This document shows, one piece after another, positions 10,701 through 17,435 of a stretch of DNA of 23,172 nt. Positions within the stretch are counted from its first letter, which is position 1. Each line of letters begins with the position of its first letter. Position numbers and translations under genes: made by a program. The stretch comes from Lentisphaerota bacterium (GTDB lineage Bacteria > Verrucomicrobiota > Kiritimatiellia > RFP12 > UBA1067), in NCBI GenBank assembly GCA_022839525.1, contig JALHET010000004.1:1-23172 (forward strand), read 5' to 3'. The notes under the pieces are model-generated. The model worked only from the letters and a program-made list of their open reading frames with translations, was not told the origin of the DNA and searched no databases.

Positions 10701-13700
10701 GCCGTGACGATGTTCTCGGCTGTCAGCCCCGCCACCCACTCGGGAAAACGCTGCGGATTCGAAAGCGGATTGACCGTGGCCGCCCACGCCGTGCGCGGAT
10801 CGAAGCCGAACTCTTGATAGACCTGATTGTGCAACAGCAGCGCGTTGACGGTCTCCACGCTGACGACATTCTCGGCATCCACCCCGGTGAGCGCCCGGCC
10901 GACCGCATACGGGGCGTTCGTCCCGCCATACCGGTAAACTCCCGTCACGCCTTCGGTCAAGGACAAGGCATCGCCCACGAGGATCACCGCGTCTTCCGGC
11001 ACAAGGCACTGCGTGCCGCTCTCCAGCGTCACCAGTTGCCGGGGCACCTCGGCATAGGCCATGTAGTCGCCGTCGGGATTGTTCATCATCACATTCAGGC
11101 CATCACGCGAATCGTTCGGGTTCAAGCCGCGCAGCACCTCCCAGCCGTCGCACATGCCGTCGCCGTCCGTATCCCACTGGATCGGATTCGTGCCGATGGT
11201 CAGCTCCTCGATGTCGCTCAGCCCGTCGTTATCAATATCGCGGTTGACCGCCGCGCCCGTCTCGCTGTCGGTCGCCGGGATCAGCGGGTCAAAAGCCGTC
11301 AGGATGGCCTTGGTCGGGATCAGGGTGCCGACCGCCACATTCGTAGGCGTGTAGGCCATGCCCGTCACTCCCCTGACCTTCGCGTTGTACCAGAAATAAT
11401 ACTCCCAGCCGTCCGGGAAAAGATCGCCGTCCGTGTCCTGCAAGGTCGGATCCGTGGGACGCTCGCAGGAACGGTCGGTCTCGCCCGTGCCGAAGTCGGG
11501 ATCAGAATTGTACGTCTCGTTGTTCAGACCGAGATGGAAGCCGCGCACCTCCAGAATGGCCGTGAACGGGTCGCCGACCGCAGCGAACACGTTGGAGATA
11601 CCGCCGATGATCGCGCTGCCGCCGCTGGCCGCACCCGGCAGGAAATCGCCGACCTCGTTACCGGCCGCGTCCTTGTCTTTGTTAAAGCTCCCGACATTGA
11701 TCAGTTCGATCGGCGAGCCGCCCTCCCCCGATGCCGCTTCGGCACCGCCACTCGCGAGCGCCGGCAGGTTATAGAGCGTGGCGATCTTGTCGGGAATGCC
11801 GTCCTGGTTGATGTCGCCCATGTTGTCGGCCTTGCGCCACTCGCGGCTGAAAATCGCCTGGATGTTACGGATGTCCGCATTCTCCGTGCCGCCACCCGCG
11901 GAAGGCAGGGTGATGGCAGTCGTCGGCCCGGCCTGCGCCGGGTTCAGATCCTGAGCGGGCAGCCCCTGGTCTACCCCCACCCAGACATAGAAGAAACTGT
12001 CCTTGTCCGAGACGGCTCCCGGCGACCCGACGCCGGCGTCATTGTAATTGGTCACCACATATGTGCCCGAAACGGGATCCGTCTTGTAGGGCACCGCGCG
12101 GAGAACCGCAGAGGGGGCGCTGGGGCCGTACCGGAAATAATAGACATTGTTCCGGTTGAGCGCATTGACCACACCGTCGGAGAAAACCTGACCGTTGCCG
12201 AGACCCGACGCGCCCCAGTAGTTGGCCTCATAGTTCGGGCCGATGGGCGTGACGAGCACCAGCTTGGACGAGGCAACCGTCACTTCGATTTCGACCGTCA
12301 CGGACTTTCCCCCATCCTTATCGATCGCATAGGCCTGCACCTTGTACGTGCCGGGCTCGTTATAGGCGTGGAACACTTTACCCGTCGTGCCGATCTGAGT
12401 GGCGGTATCGCCGTCGCCGAAGCTCCAGTAGACCGTCATGCCGGGCAAGTCCGCGTCCACATCGACCACAGACCCCAAGGAGAAGCCGTACGACACACCC
12501 TGAGCGATCGTGCCGCCCACAGGCGTGATCGTGATCGCAGGCGCCACGTTCGCGATCTTGACCGTGGTTCCCGCCATCGTGAAGTGGGAATAGGCGGGTG
12601 AATTCGTGTCCGTGACCGAGGGCGTGATGGTAAACCCGGTGAAGCGCGCCGCCGCCGTGCCGTCCAAAGCGTCGATCGGCACCTCGATGTAGGTCGTGTT
12701 CGCGGGAATGGTGAGGATCGTCGAGCCGAGCGCGAGCGCGCCGGGGTTCGGCGAGCTCGGCGGCGTGACGGTCAGCTCGACTTGGAACGGGTAGGGGAAC
12801 TCTTCCGAAAGCTCAACCGCGATCGCGTAGCCCAAATCGCCTTCGTCCAAAGGATTCTTTCCGGGCGGCAGAACCCGGACGGTCGGGCGGTTCAACACCC
12901 GGACAGGGAAGAGGTGCGTGACCCTGTCGCCATCCTTGTCAATGGCGGTCAGCGACACGGTCCTCTTGCCCGTTGTGGTGTAGGTGTGGTAGGTCGTCCC
13001 CTCCAGCGCGCTGTTCGTTTCCGTCAGGGTCGTCCCGTCGCCGAAGTCCCACCTCAGCACCAGTCCGCTGGCGTCGGCGTCCACATCGTTGATTTGCCAT
13101 GCGAACCCGAACGGGGTTCCCACCACCAGCTTGTTGTAGGGATTGGCCGGCTCGGCCAGCGGATCGGCCGCGGGCGGCGTCACGATGACCGGCGCCACGT
13201 TGGTCACAAAAACAAGGCTGGAGCGCACATCCGTATAGATGCCCGTGGCGGCCGGCGTCAGGATGGCGGGGGTGACCCTGACCCCGTACGAACCGCTCGC
13301 CACCGTGCCGTCCACCAGGGAGAACGGGATTTCGCCCGACTCGGGTTCACCCCGCATGACCACCGCGTTCGTCAGCGCGAGCTGGATGTTGCCCTGCGGC
13401 TCGGTTGACAGCAACACGTCGATGTCGCCCGCGGCGTAGGACTGCGAGAGCCGCACCTTCACCGTGCCCGTGTTCACTGCGCGCGTTTCGGCATACCTCA
13501 GCGGCGTGTTTGTCGAGTTGAACACCAGCGTCAGCTTCGGCGCGGGCGTGGGTTCCACCACGTTCACCGTGAACTGGACCTCGGCCGAATCCGCCCCGTC
13601 CTTGTCCGTGGCCCTCACCGTCACGGTCTTCGGCACGGAGGTGTCCGTAAAGGTGTGGAAGATCTCGCCCGACGCGCCGTTGCCAATCTGGTTCGTCGTG

Positions 13701-15148
13701 CCGTCGCCGAAATTCCACGTCACCGTCATGCCCGAGAGCATATCCGCCGCCACGTCGTCGACCGCCCAGGTGAACCGGAACGGGACGTCGCGGGTCGCTG
13801 TGAAGGTGTCCGTAGACTTGGGCGACGTGATCACGGGCGCGATGTTGACCACCGACACCACGCAGCTTTTGGTCTCCCCGTTGTAAAACGACGCGATCGC
13901 GCTGTTCGTGATCACCGGCGTGACCGTGACCTTGTTCAGGGCGCTCGCCAAGGTTCCGTCCGCAAGGCTGAACGATACCAGCGGCGATTCGTGCGAGTCG
14001 GGCGCCACCCGCACAAAGTAAGGGGAAGACGCGAAAACAAGATTGCTTTGGGGGCCGCCGTTGAGCGTCGCATCCAGCCTGACCCACACCTCTTGGGGAT
14101 ACGTCCTCGAAAGCCGCACCTTGAGGGTGCCCGTGTTAATGTTCTTCGACTCCGGCAGCGTCTGCTGGTCATAAGGCGACGCGGCCTCGGGCAGCAGCGC
14201 GGACACGTACGGCGGCGGCGCCGGCGTGACGACGATCTGCCGCGCCTCAAAGTTCTGGACCCCCTTGGTCGCGTTATTGCCGTAATCCATCGTGCCCTGA
14301 AGATAGACGGTGTTCGTGCCGACTGTCAACCCCGTGATGTCAAAGGAGGCCGTGCTTGCCCCTGCGGGAATCGTCAATTTCTGGGCCTTCGCACCGTTGA
14401 TGTTCACATCCCCGCCGGTCGGAACCGAGTTGGAGACCCACACGTAAGCGTTCACCGTGTGGCCCTCGGAAACCGGCAACGACGTCGTCATCGTCCAGGT
14501 CACCGACTCCCCGGCCTGCACCGGGCTCGGCGTGCTGCCGAACTGCAGGGTCTTGATGGCCACGTTCCGGTAACTGAAGTCGTAATGGGCGGGATCCATA
14601 CCGGGAAGCTCGATATGCGACGAGTTGAAACGCCACACCGCGTTGCTGTAAATATTGTTCTGCCGCACGATCGCGTAGGTCTTCCAGTCAAACTCGTACG
14701 GTTTGCCGGACACATCGGAGCCGTCCTGGCCCGCGATCCTGAGTTTGCTGACCATGTCGCCTTCCCTGACCCGGTACGTGAAGGTGATTTTTGTTTTGGG
14801 CCCTTGCGCGTCCGTAAACTGCTCCACGTCGCTCAGGTTTTCGAGCGTCGCCCACGATTCCGTCTCGGCCGCGACATTCATCCTGAGTCTCGGCAAGGCC
14901 GTCGGGCCGGCCGACGTGTTGGTGATGATGAAGGAACCCCACAACCGGAGGATAACCGGGATCGCGGTCCCGACGTTACTCAGGGTGGTGTTCGTGATGC
15001 CCGGCGACGTGTTGATGCCGATCAGGTCGCCGTCCCACGGCTGAGGCGGCAACTGCGCCTGGGCCGTCGAGGCCGTCCACAGAACACCGCAGGCCACCCA
15101 TGCGAGCGCCGTCGTTTTAATGACTTTTTTCATGCAGCTGTTTTTCAT
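4742..15148 (-). CDS. Giant secreted PKD / Calx-beta / LamG / TSP3-repeat protein
   Basis: 3468-aa predicted surface or extracellular protein. The Sec signal peptide is clear (KKVIK n-region, hydrophobic core, cleavage near TAQA-Q, residue 31). Residues about 325-985 are three alternating Calx-beta-like and PKD units; the PKD cores are NFGDGTT, DFGDGTT and SFGDGDT. From about 1110 onward are many D-x-D-x-D-G-x-x-D calcium-binding-type repeats, often followed by xWE (about 1116, 1238, 1303-1346, 1643-1720, 1806, 1883, 1963, 2426, 2496-2539, 2583-2623, 3256, 3320). A LamG/jellyroll-like domain spans about 1996-2209 (VELWARPE). A Gly-rich linker precedes a fibronectin-like stretch near 3006. The C terminus ends GFFRIRLTE. 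ATG is preceded by AGGAG 7 nt upstream. No catalytic domain is recognised. A role in adhesion, polymer binding or surface structure is inferred; the function is unknown. Confidence 0.92.
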   Translation of the reverse strand: MKNSCMKKVIKTTALAWVACGVLWTASTAQAQLPPQPWDGDLIGINTSPGITNTTLSNVGTAIPVILRLWGSFIITNTSAGPTALPRLRMNVAAETESWATLENLSDVEQFTDAQGPKTKITFTYRVREGDMVSKLRIAGQDGSDVSGKPYEFDWKTYAIVRQNNIYSNAVWRFNSSHIELPGMDPAHYDFSYRNVAIKTLQFGSTPSPVQAGESVTWTMTTSLPVSEGHTVNAYVWVSNSVPTGGDVNINGAKAQKLTIPAGASTASFDITGLTVGTNTVYLQGTMDYGNNATKGVQNFEARQIVVTPAPPPYVSALLPEAASPYDQQTLPESKNINTGTLKVRLSRTYPQEVWVRLDATLNGGPQSNLVFASSPYFVRVAPDSHESPLVSFSLADGTLASALNKVTVTPVITNSAIASFYNGETKSCVVSVVNIAPVITSPKSTDTFTATRDVPFRFTWAVDDVAADMLSGMTVTWNFGDGTTNQIGNGASGEIFHTFTDTSVPKTVTVRATDKDGADSAEVQFTVNVVEPTPAPKLTLVFNSTNTPLRYAETRAVNTGTVKVRLSQSYAAGDIDVLLSTEPQGNIQLALTNAVVMRGEPESGEIPFSLVDGTVASGSYGVRVTPAILTPAATGIYTDVRSSLVFVTNVAPVIVTPPAADPLAEPANPYNKLVVGTPFGFAWQINDVDADASGLVLRWDFGDGTTLTETNSALEGTTYHTYTTTGKRTVSLTAIDKDGDRVTHLFPVRVLNRPTVRVLPPGKNPLDEGDLGYAIAVELSEEFPYPFQVELTVTPPSSPNPGALALGSTILTIPANTTYIEVPIDALDGTAAARFTGFTITPSVTDTNSPAYSHFTMAGTTVKIANVAPAITITPVGGTIAQGVSYGFSLGSVVDVDADLPGMTVYWSFGDGDTATQIGTTGKVFHAYNEPGTYKVQAYAIDKDGGKSVTVEIEVTVASSKLVLVTPIGPNYEANYWGASGLGNGQVFSDGVVNALNRNNVYYFRYGPSAPSAVLRAVPYKTDPVSGTYVVTNYNDAGVGSPGAVSDKDSFFYVWVGVDQGLPAQDLNPAQAGPTTAITLPSAGGGTENADIRNIQAIFSREWRKADNMGDINQDGIPDKIATLYNLPALASGGAEAASGEGGSPIELINVGSFNKDKDAAGNEVGDFLPGAASGGSAIIGGISNVFAAVGDPFTAILEVRGFHLGLNNETYNSDPDFGTGETDRSCERPTDPTLQDTDGDLFPDGWEYYFWYNAKVRGVTGMAYTPTNVAVGTLIPTKAILTAFDPLIPATDSETGAAVNRDIDNDGLSDIEELTIGTNPIQWDTDGDGMCDGWEVLRGLNPNDSRDGLNVMMNNPDGDYMAYAEVPRQLVTLESGTQCLVPEDAVILVGDALSLTEGVTGVYRYGGTNAPYAVGRALTGVDAENVVSVETVNALLLHNQVYQEFGFDPRTAWAATVNPLSNPQRFPEWVAGLTAENIVTAPNTKPFTSLDEYLLLKYMAELRLNDSDGSIGAGNAAQKTADWTAFSTHPLTPDSDVVWGANGAVTKTDRMPDGWELYVSAPKGWAQSELLISPWDAYDGEWTIVGEDNLSNNREFHGTDCSAGYTNSALYGAAYQVVTITRPATDTDWVNKFWPTDPWTGDTDGDGLRDDAEKTFIYGSPVVDNGTTCTPGGGLNPCSMDTDSDQLPDAWEREFAYTTAPVDPQATTNGMDGTVSDWDKDWDRDGLLNYQEYWVQAVRSFRYDFHEDEIPMDGSAGPRAFFTQVTNAWDFCQYPWGNANPPLWVMLRVGVDEAYRKYVSTDPRDPDTDGDGMDDFYELFHGLNPILGDPALIKGDRIREAYVVLGNYTIDYGSALLGNAWGAGLPMDFVSYPWLAGLDEADPDADGLRNMEEHLQADTAAPSCSNTDPTPMWMTDTSSPYSLTSRSYGFGGMFFWPGDRKTLSHMAAMDYKMFSFEMNEGYDTDNDGLSDKSEMLQTATTQSDPQDHDDPRRRQAIWFSGENSAAQAMSISTPNEWAYRSFTVELWARPEKSGSSQVLIERPVIYGPSDLSTSGTVVRLNFRVGIETNGQVYAMFQNAGLHDAQTGVAFAGGPVLELNKWVHLAVRMDGAAGKLQLFVNGSRVTEVGTSLIPANGVLNTLADPGSGQYPDPYYLTVTPAVLVLGAANLNTDMGTPLPDWSAYEQFFQGYLDEVRIWDGARSELEIRTDYTKRYTKTELLANRRMVRESQAAGGSRVPGVSPQLPPELMCHYTFDNLFGADSAGSVAKVPRGYNYWETAINRPSGYEVGWWSQLDTHSTVYSDYAYVPWIENGVEHLPIFGGLISDGTNTVLRDTDTVRDSVHWSHYTAGVYATPPSAHGLEKYTFPNSNDPYGYWYMTSLDILSGAGAGMKIASDLLPLGGAWAKQAVEMWDNASPAGVWADMADDLDADGLADWWERDVATNYFSSAVGWYDLSANGMTAGELYMRDLAKGYTEGNHPGAAGYNEATLVKQTSDIDGDGLPDWWENLFNLKPTVSTGDDGAVGDPDRDGLSNYAEYLISEVYPFNRMSRPDKFRTSATQTQSDYFFKQGLLYYGQMFADHDFMEDAWEDRYDLSVVSRYVYDPFADPDQDGWSNWAECRYASAKMDVRPDLEMSAVIAGVMHHEFPVPVVETTLSYNGARGNGDIVMHVYSTPSMDGQPDAVYTIAHGVNTETKSEPVGYWRTQVATGFLSPGNVVPGSITLNFTDMWTKENRDTAFDVEGVIYRSQIDGGWFPIGTIDYTTGEYTLDLNYYKGWRIMENAGATNRDEYIECDLSYIQIRYSASLVEGWPKKLYLGRAETGHLREGANYFFAFMDLDGSGTWNAGEPCGVPEPFVTDIGWDRNQLAIELTDYTPGFLRMTIAPVQRTEDIFTGGGAAPGGGGGTTASGLEKRVVVKRVSVDGNKNYQGTVLDKTLSAMRSFVHEGDFNGLGLDWGLPGVPTTMPRLAVVYEVYLGSSSGVPTNAVMTFTNTFDSARAKAQAVYPVNRGYVYSARPTFKWKMPLNYTAFHLEVRRDSQSGPVIYNSGTMKAPARDIDGACVWTAPLCAGMTMLGADAPYLPNKRYFWRVAALDAKYSNTTTGASWSDWQTYRLDVNAPLDSAGYGAIKAVVKYHGPATALLTGRVKVQAFNNAAFSGQPEAEITLAGAGLAALTDPANTATNANLFGLAPSAGAGNYYVRAFIDHNQNGVRDVWESWGYANYYGISDTPYDPRAVKVEYVPLAECETVEITIEDADSDQDWFPDAWEYEQNPGSANFLALSGPAAGSDDDPDYEINPGLAGTTGIAPLSIARALAFGTTDTDGDGVDDLTELVLGSDPASYSTAGDGMADGWKLSRGLAPADTLLPDLTGLSLNDTVATVQWKVAVSEAPAVNRTLVGSYAATPGSVRFEVLFTPSLKNPDWQVVASGYTTVAAGADGVDTAIEKTQQALQAAPVQGFFRIRLTE
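5170..11815 (-). repeat. Dispersed DNA/protein repeats encoding D-x-D-x-D-G calcium-type motifs
   Basis: At least fifteen short motifs of the thrombospondin type-3 kind (for example DTDGDGMDD, DIDGDGLPDWWE, DTDGDGVDD) are scattered through this part of the giant gene. On the plus strand they appear as recurring variants of CCGTCGCCGTCCGTGTC near 5170, 9710, 10200 and 11160. In known proteins such motifs bind Ca2+ and stiffen the chain. Recurrent near-identical DNA makes the gene prone to recombination and misassembly. Confidence 0.8.
6580..7140. other. Lower-G+C segment inside the giant gene
   Basis: Counted by eye, 6721-6780 has 23 of 60 G+C and blocks from 6781 to 7020 have about 48-55%, against about 62% in 5101-5160. 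The segment encodes roughly residues 2670-2855, including a DLDGSGTWNAGEP stretch. It could be a domain exchanged from another source, or merely a part richer in Ile, Tyr, Asn and Lys. Confidence 0.5.
12270..14175 (-). repeat. Three tandem Calx-beta-like + PKD units in the giant protein
   Basis: Units of about 210-217 aa are visible. Each starts with a V-x-LS segment (VRLSRTYP, VRLSQSYA, VELSEEFP) and contains a LADGT/LVDGT/ALDGT turn. Each continues through VTPVI/VTPAI/ITPSV and a xNxAPxI linker (VNIAPVI, TNVAPVI, ANVAPAI) into a PKD domain with FGDG and a TDKDG/IDKDG turn. Approximate DNA bounds are 14175-13545, 13540-12890 and 12890-12270. Calx-beta and PKD domains are both Ig-like beta sandwiches common in adhesive exported proteins. 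Confidence 0.8.
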
Positions 15149-15155
15149 GCGTATT

Positions 15156-15160
15156 CTCCT
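15156..15160 (-). promoter_or_regulatory. Ribosome binding site of the giant gene
   Basis: AGGAG on the minus strand lies 7 nt before the ATG at 15148, fixing the start (MKNSC...). A second in-frame Met five codons on (MKKVIK) has no comparable site. Confidence 0.75.
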
Positions 15161-15167
15161 GTCTCTC
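15157..15167 (-). repeat. 11-bp direct repeat GAGAGACAGGA (copy at giant gene RBS)
   Basis: GAGAGACAGGA on the minus strand includes the start of the AGGAG ribosome site of the giant gene. An identical copy lies at 15745-15755 in the leader of the lipoprotein gene. In that copy AGG is directly followed by ATG GCA TTT TAA, a three-codon ORF. Confidence 0.5.
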
Positions 15168-15189
15168 CGAAATCGTTACCGTGCCCGCG

Positions 15190-15711
15190 TCATTTCCCTT
15201 GGGGCGGTTCGACCGCCCTCGCCTTGCCTTCGGCCACCGCTTTAATGTCGCGGTTTTCCGCCAGAATCCGCTGCCGGACAATCTCCCTGCCTTCCGCCAG
15301 CGTCTTCCCGATATCCTCGATCATCGCCTGGTTCTTGGCTTCCAGCTCGCGCCATGCCGGATCCTTGGCCAGCTCGGCCCTCACCGCCGCGTCGTCCGCG
15401 CCCGCCGGAAGCTTGGCCCGCGCCTGCTCAACGTGAGCCTGCATCTTCGCGACCACCTCGCCGCGCGCCCCCGCCTGCCGCATCTGCTCGCGCCGGTTCT
15501 GCGACAGCGCGGCACGGTACGCCGCATCCGCCATCCGGTTCGTTATGACGCCCGGGAGCTGGGCGGACGGCGCGGCCTCAGGCGCCGGACGCTTTTTGCA
15601 GCCCGCACCCGCCAGACAAAAGAAAACGGTTGACACCACAGCCATACACGCCACGGTATCCAGACCTGCGCAAAGGCTCTTCCACTTTCTAAACGCGAAA
15701 AAAACCGACAT
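15190..15711 (-). CDS. Small helical probable lipoprotein, function unknown
   Basis: 173 aa. The N terminus has a basic patch (FRKWK), a hydrophobic stretch (MAVVSTVFFCLAGAG) and then Cys38 followed by KK, as in lipoproteins. The lipobox is not canonical, since the residues before Cys are G-A-G instead of L-x-G/A. The remainder (about 50-173) is charged, Ala/Glu/Arg/Lys-rich and should be alpha-helical or coiled coil, with no recognised domain. It is the first gene of the presumed operon, 41 nt before the giant gene, so an accessory role for the exported proteins (periplasmic helper or membrane-attached partner) is an inference from position only. The ATG has only a weak GGAAAG upstream. Confidence 0.75.
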   Translation of the reverse strand: MSVFFAFRKWKSLCAGLDTVACMAVVSTVFFCLAGAGCKKRPAPEAAPSAQLPGVITNRMADAAYRAALSQNRREQMRQAGARGEVVAKMQAHVEQARAKLPAGADDAAVRAELAKDPAWRELEAKNQAMIEDIGKTLAEGREIVRQRILAENRDIKAVAEGKARAVEPPQGK

Positions 15712-15794
15712 CTGATTCGCTTTCCGATCCGTTTTAAAATGCCATCCTGTCTCTCACCACCGTCTGCGGACACACGCCGCCGACAGTGGTGGAT

Positions 15795-15822
15795 ATTATC
15801 ACGCACAAAACAGACCGGGCAA
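15795..15822 (-). promoter_or_regulatory. Candidate promoter of the lipoprotein-giant-M4 operon
   Basis: On the minus strand TTGCCC (15822-15817), a 16-nt spacer and GATAAT (15800-15795) resemble a sigma-70-type promoter. Transcription would begin near 15788, leaving a leader of about 77 nt before the ATG at 15711. The same leader holds the second copy of the 11-bp repeat. Confidence 0.45.
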
Positions 15823-15845
15823 GCCGTTTCTTAGAAAAATGGGGG

Positions 15846-15875
15846 TTGCTTACACCCGTACGCATGCGTTATAGT
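15846..15875 (+). promoter_or_regulatory. Candidate promoter of the FHA activator gene
   Basis: TTGCTT (15846-15851) and TATAGT (15870-15875) are separated by 18 nt. Transcription would start near 15881-15883, only two to four nt before the ATG at 15885, giving a nearly leaderless message. No Shine-Dalgarno sequence precedes that ATG, which fits. Confidence 0.45.
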
Positions 15876-15884
15876 GAACGCACC

Positions 15885-17261
15885 ATGACTCAAGACCGCA
15901 CCAGCAATGTCGCCGCGGAAACCCTGGTGCTCGCCGACGGCGAGAATCAGGAACACCTTTTCCGCATCCGGCGCACCAAACTCCTCATCATCAGCGGCCC
16001 CCTCCAGGGCCGCGAGTTCGTTGTCAACCGCGACACCTTCACCATCGGTTCCGGCAGCCACAACGACCTGACCATCGAGGACTCCACGGTCTCCAAACGC
16101 CATTGCGAAATCGCCGTGGAACAGACCGGCTACCTGATCCGCGACCTCGACAGCACCAACGGAACCCTTGTCCAGGGCGTGCGCGTCTCCTCCGCCCACC
16201 TCGCCCCGGGCTCCGAGATCCAGCTCGGCAAAACCCGCATCGTCTTCTGCCCCCTCCAGGAGGCCAACGACATCCCCCTTTCCCGCAACGAGGCCTTCGG
16301 CGCCATGATGGGCCGTTCCGTCCCCATGCGCCGCATCTTCTACCTCGCCGAGACCTATTCCCCCGCCGACGTCACCGTCATGATCACCGGCGAGACCGGC
16401 ACCGGCAAGGAGATCCTCGCCGAGGAGATCCACAACCACTCCCCCCGCCGCGACAAGCCCTTCATCGTCATCGACTGCGCCGCCATCTCGAAAGAACTCA
16501 TCGAAAGCGAGCTGTTCGGCCATGTGAAAGGCTCCTTCACCGGCGCGAACGCCGACCGCCAGGGCGCCTTTGAACTCGCCGACGGCGGCACCGTCTTTCT
16601 CGACGAGATCGGCGACCTTTCCCCCGACCTCCAGCCCAAGCTGCTGCGCGTCCTCGAGAAGCGCGAGATCAAACGCGTCGGCTCAAACAAGGTTTCCAAG
16701 ATCAACGTCCGCATCGTCTCCGCCACCAACCGCAACCTCGCCAACGAAGTCAACGAGGGGCGCTTCCGCGAGGACCTCTACTACCGCCTCTCGGTGGTCC
16801 ACCTTGAACTCCCGCCCCTGCGCCGCCGCCGCGAGGACATCCCCCCGCTGGTCAAACGCTTCCTCACCGACCTCCACGGCGAGGACGCCCTGAGCCAGCT
16901 CGCCGACTTCGACCGGACCATGGAGGTGCTCAAGCGCCATGAGTGGCCCGGCAACGTGCGCGAGTTGCGCAACCTGATCGAGCTGGCCTTCTACAGCGAG
17001 CGCCGCCCCGTGGACCTGAGCGCGTTCCTCAGCCTCAGCAACCTGCGGCAAGGCCGCAAGAGCAACGAGCCCGAAATCAATTTCGCGACCGACAAACCCT
17101 TCAAGGACGCCAAGAACGACCTGATCGAGGAGTTCGAGCGCACCTACCTGAGCGACCTGCTCGCCCGGAACAAGCAGAACATCTCGCGTTCCGCCCGCGA
17201 GGCCGGCATCGAGCGCGCCTATCTCCAGCGCCTCGTCCGAAAATACGGGATGCGCGAGTAG
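15885..17261 (+). CDS. FHA-domain sigma-54-dependent transcriptional activator
   Basis: 458 aa cytoplasmic regulator. An N-terminal FHA domain (about 34-122; [25 protein letters not shown]) should bind a phosphothreonine peptide, linking it to Ser/Thr kinase signalling. The AAA+ domain has Walker A GETGTGKE at 169-176, the sigma-54 contact loop as GSFTGA at 216-221 (usual form GAFTGA), Walker B VFLDE with D240/E241, and a [11 protein letters not shown] segment. A Fis-type helix-turn-helix closes the protein (about 415-458, ending KYGMRE). The ATG at 15885 is preferred because the candidate -10 overlaps the longer reading from GTG 15786 and the extra 33 residues are not domain-like. It is divergent from the exported-protein operon and may control it, though no -24/-12 site was found there. 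Confidence 0.93.
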   Translation: MTQDRTSNVAAETLVLADGENQEHLFRIRRTKLLIISGPLQGREFVVNRDTFTIGSGSHNDLTIEDSTVSKRHCEIAVEQTGYLIRDLDSTNGTLVQGVRVSSAHLAPGSEIQLGKTRIVFCPLQEANDIPLSRNEAFGAMMGRSVPMRRIFYLAETYSPADVTVMITGETGTGKEILAEEIHNHSPRRDKPFIVIDCAAISKELIESELFGHVKGSFTGANADRQGAFELADGGTVFLDEIGDLSPDLQPKLLRVLEKREIKRVGSNKVSKINVRIVSATNRNLANEVNEGRFREDLYYRLSVVHLELPPLRRRREDIPPLVKRFLTDLHGEDALSQLADFDRTMEVLKRHEWPGNVRELRNLIELAFYSERRPVDLSAFLSLSNLRQGRKSNEPEINFATDKPFKDAKNDLIEEFERTYLSDLLARNKQNISRSAREAGIERAYLQRLVRKYGMRE

Positions 17262-17435
17262 GCGGCCGTACACGTTCACAGCGAAGCGCTGCACTTCCTC
17301 GTACACGAGAGGACGGGGATATCGTGAACGGGTGCGGGTACGTGAACGGGAGCCCTCCGCTTAAACTTGACCCCCGCGCCGCACCATACCGGGGATTCCG
17401 GAGCGGGATGCGGCGGACGCCCCGGGGAGGCGTCC
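17262..17435. repeat. Intergenic repeats: short GTACACG/GTGAACGGG units and a REP-like hairpin
   Basis: The gap between two convergent genes holds recurring short words: GTACACG at two places, GTGAACGGG twice near 17323 and 17342, and GTTCAC as its inverse. A hairpin follows at 17415-17435: GGACGCC, 7-nt loop, GGCGTCC. The hairpin abuts the stop codon of the hydrolase gene. There is no T-run, so an intrinsic terminator is not well supported. A REP-type element or a factor-dependent stop for the convergent pair is possible. Confidence 0.45.

Noticed and set aside
5170..11815. CRISPR-like regularity from recurring CCGTCGCCGTCC words
   Set aside because: The spacing is irregular and the words are in frame as calcium-binding motifs of the giant protein.
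9461..12601. 1046-codon open frame on the plus strand
   Set aside because: It is antisense to the repeat region of the giant gene, whose clear signal peptide, PKD and TSP3-type motifs fix the real frame.
13655..15436. 593-codon open frame on the plus strand
   Set aside because: It is antisense across two minus-strand genes and the gap between them, and is Arg-rich with no domain.
15543..15806. 87-codon minus-strand ORF over the lipoprotein start and promoter
   Set aside because: It overlaps the lipoprotein gene in another frame and has Arg-rich, domain-free sequence.
15786..15884. Longer GTG start for the FHA activator
   Set aside because: The extra 33 residues precede any domain and the best promoter lies within them.
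15712..15884. Sigma-54 (-24/-12) promoter for the exported-protein operon
   Set aside because: TGGCA occurs on the minus strand near 15741 but no GC element lies at the required spacing.
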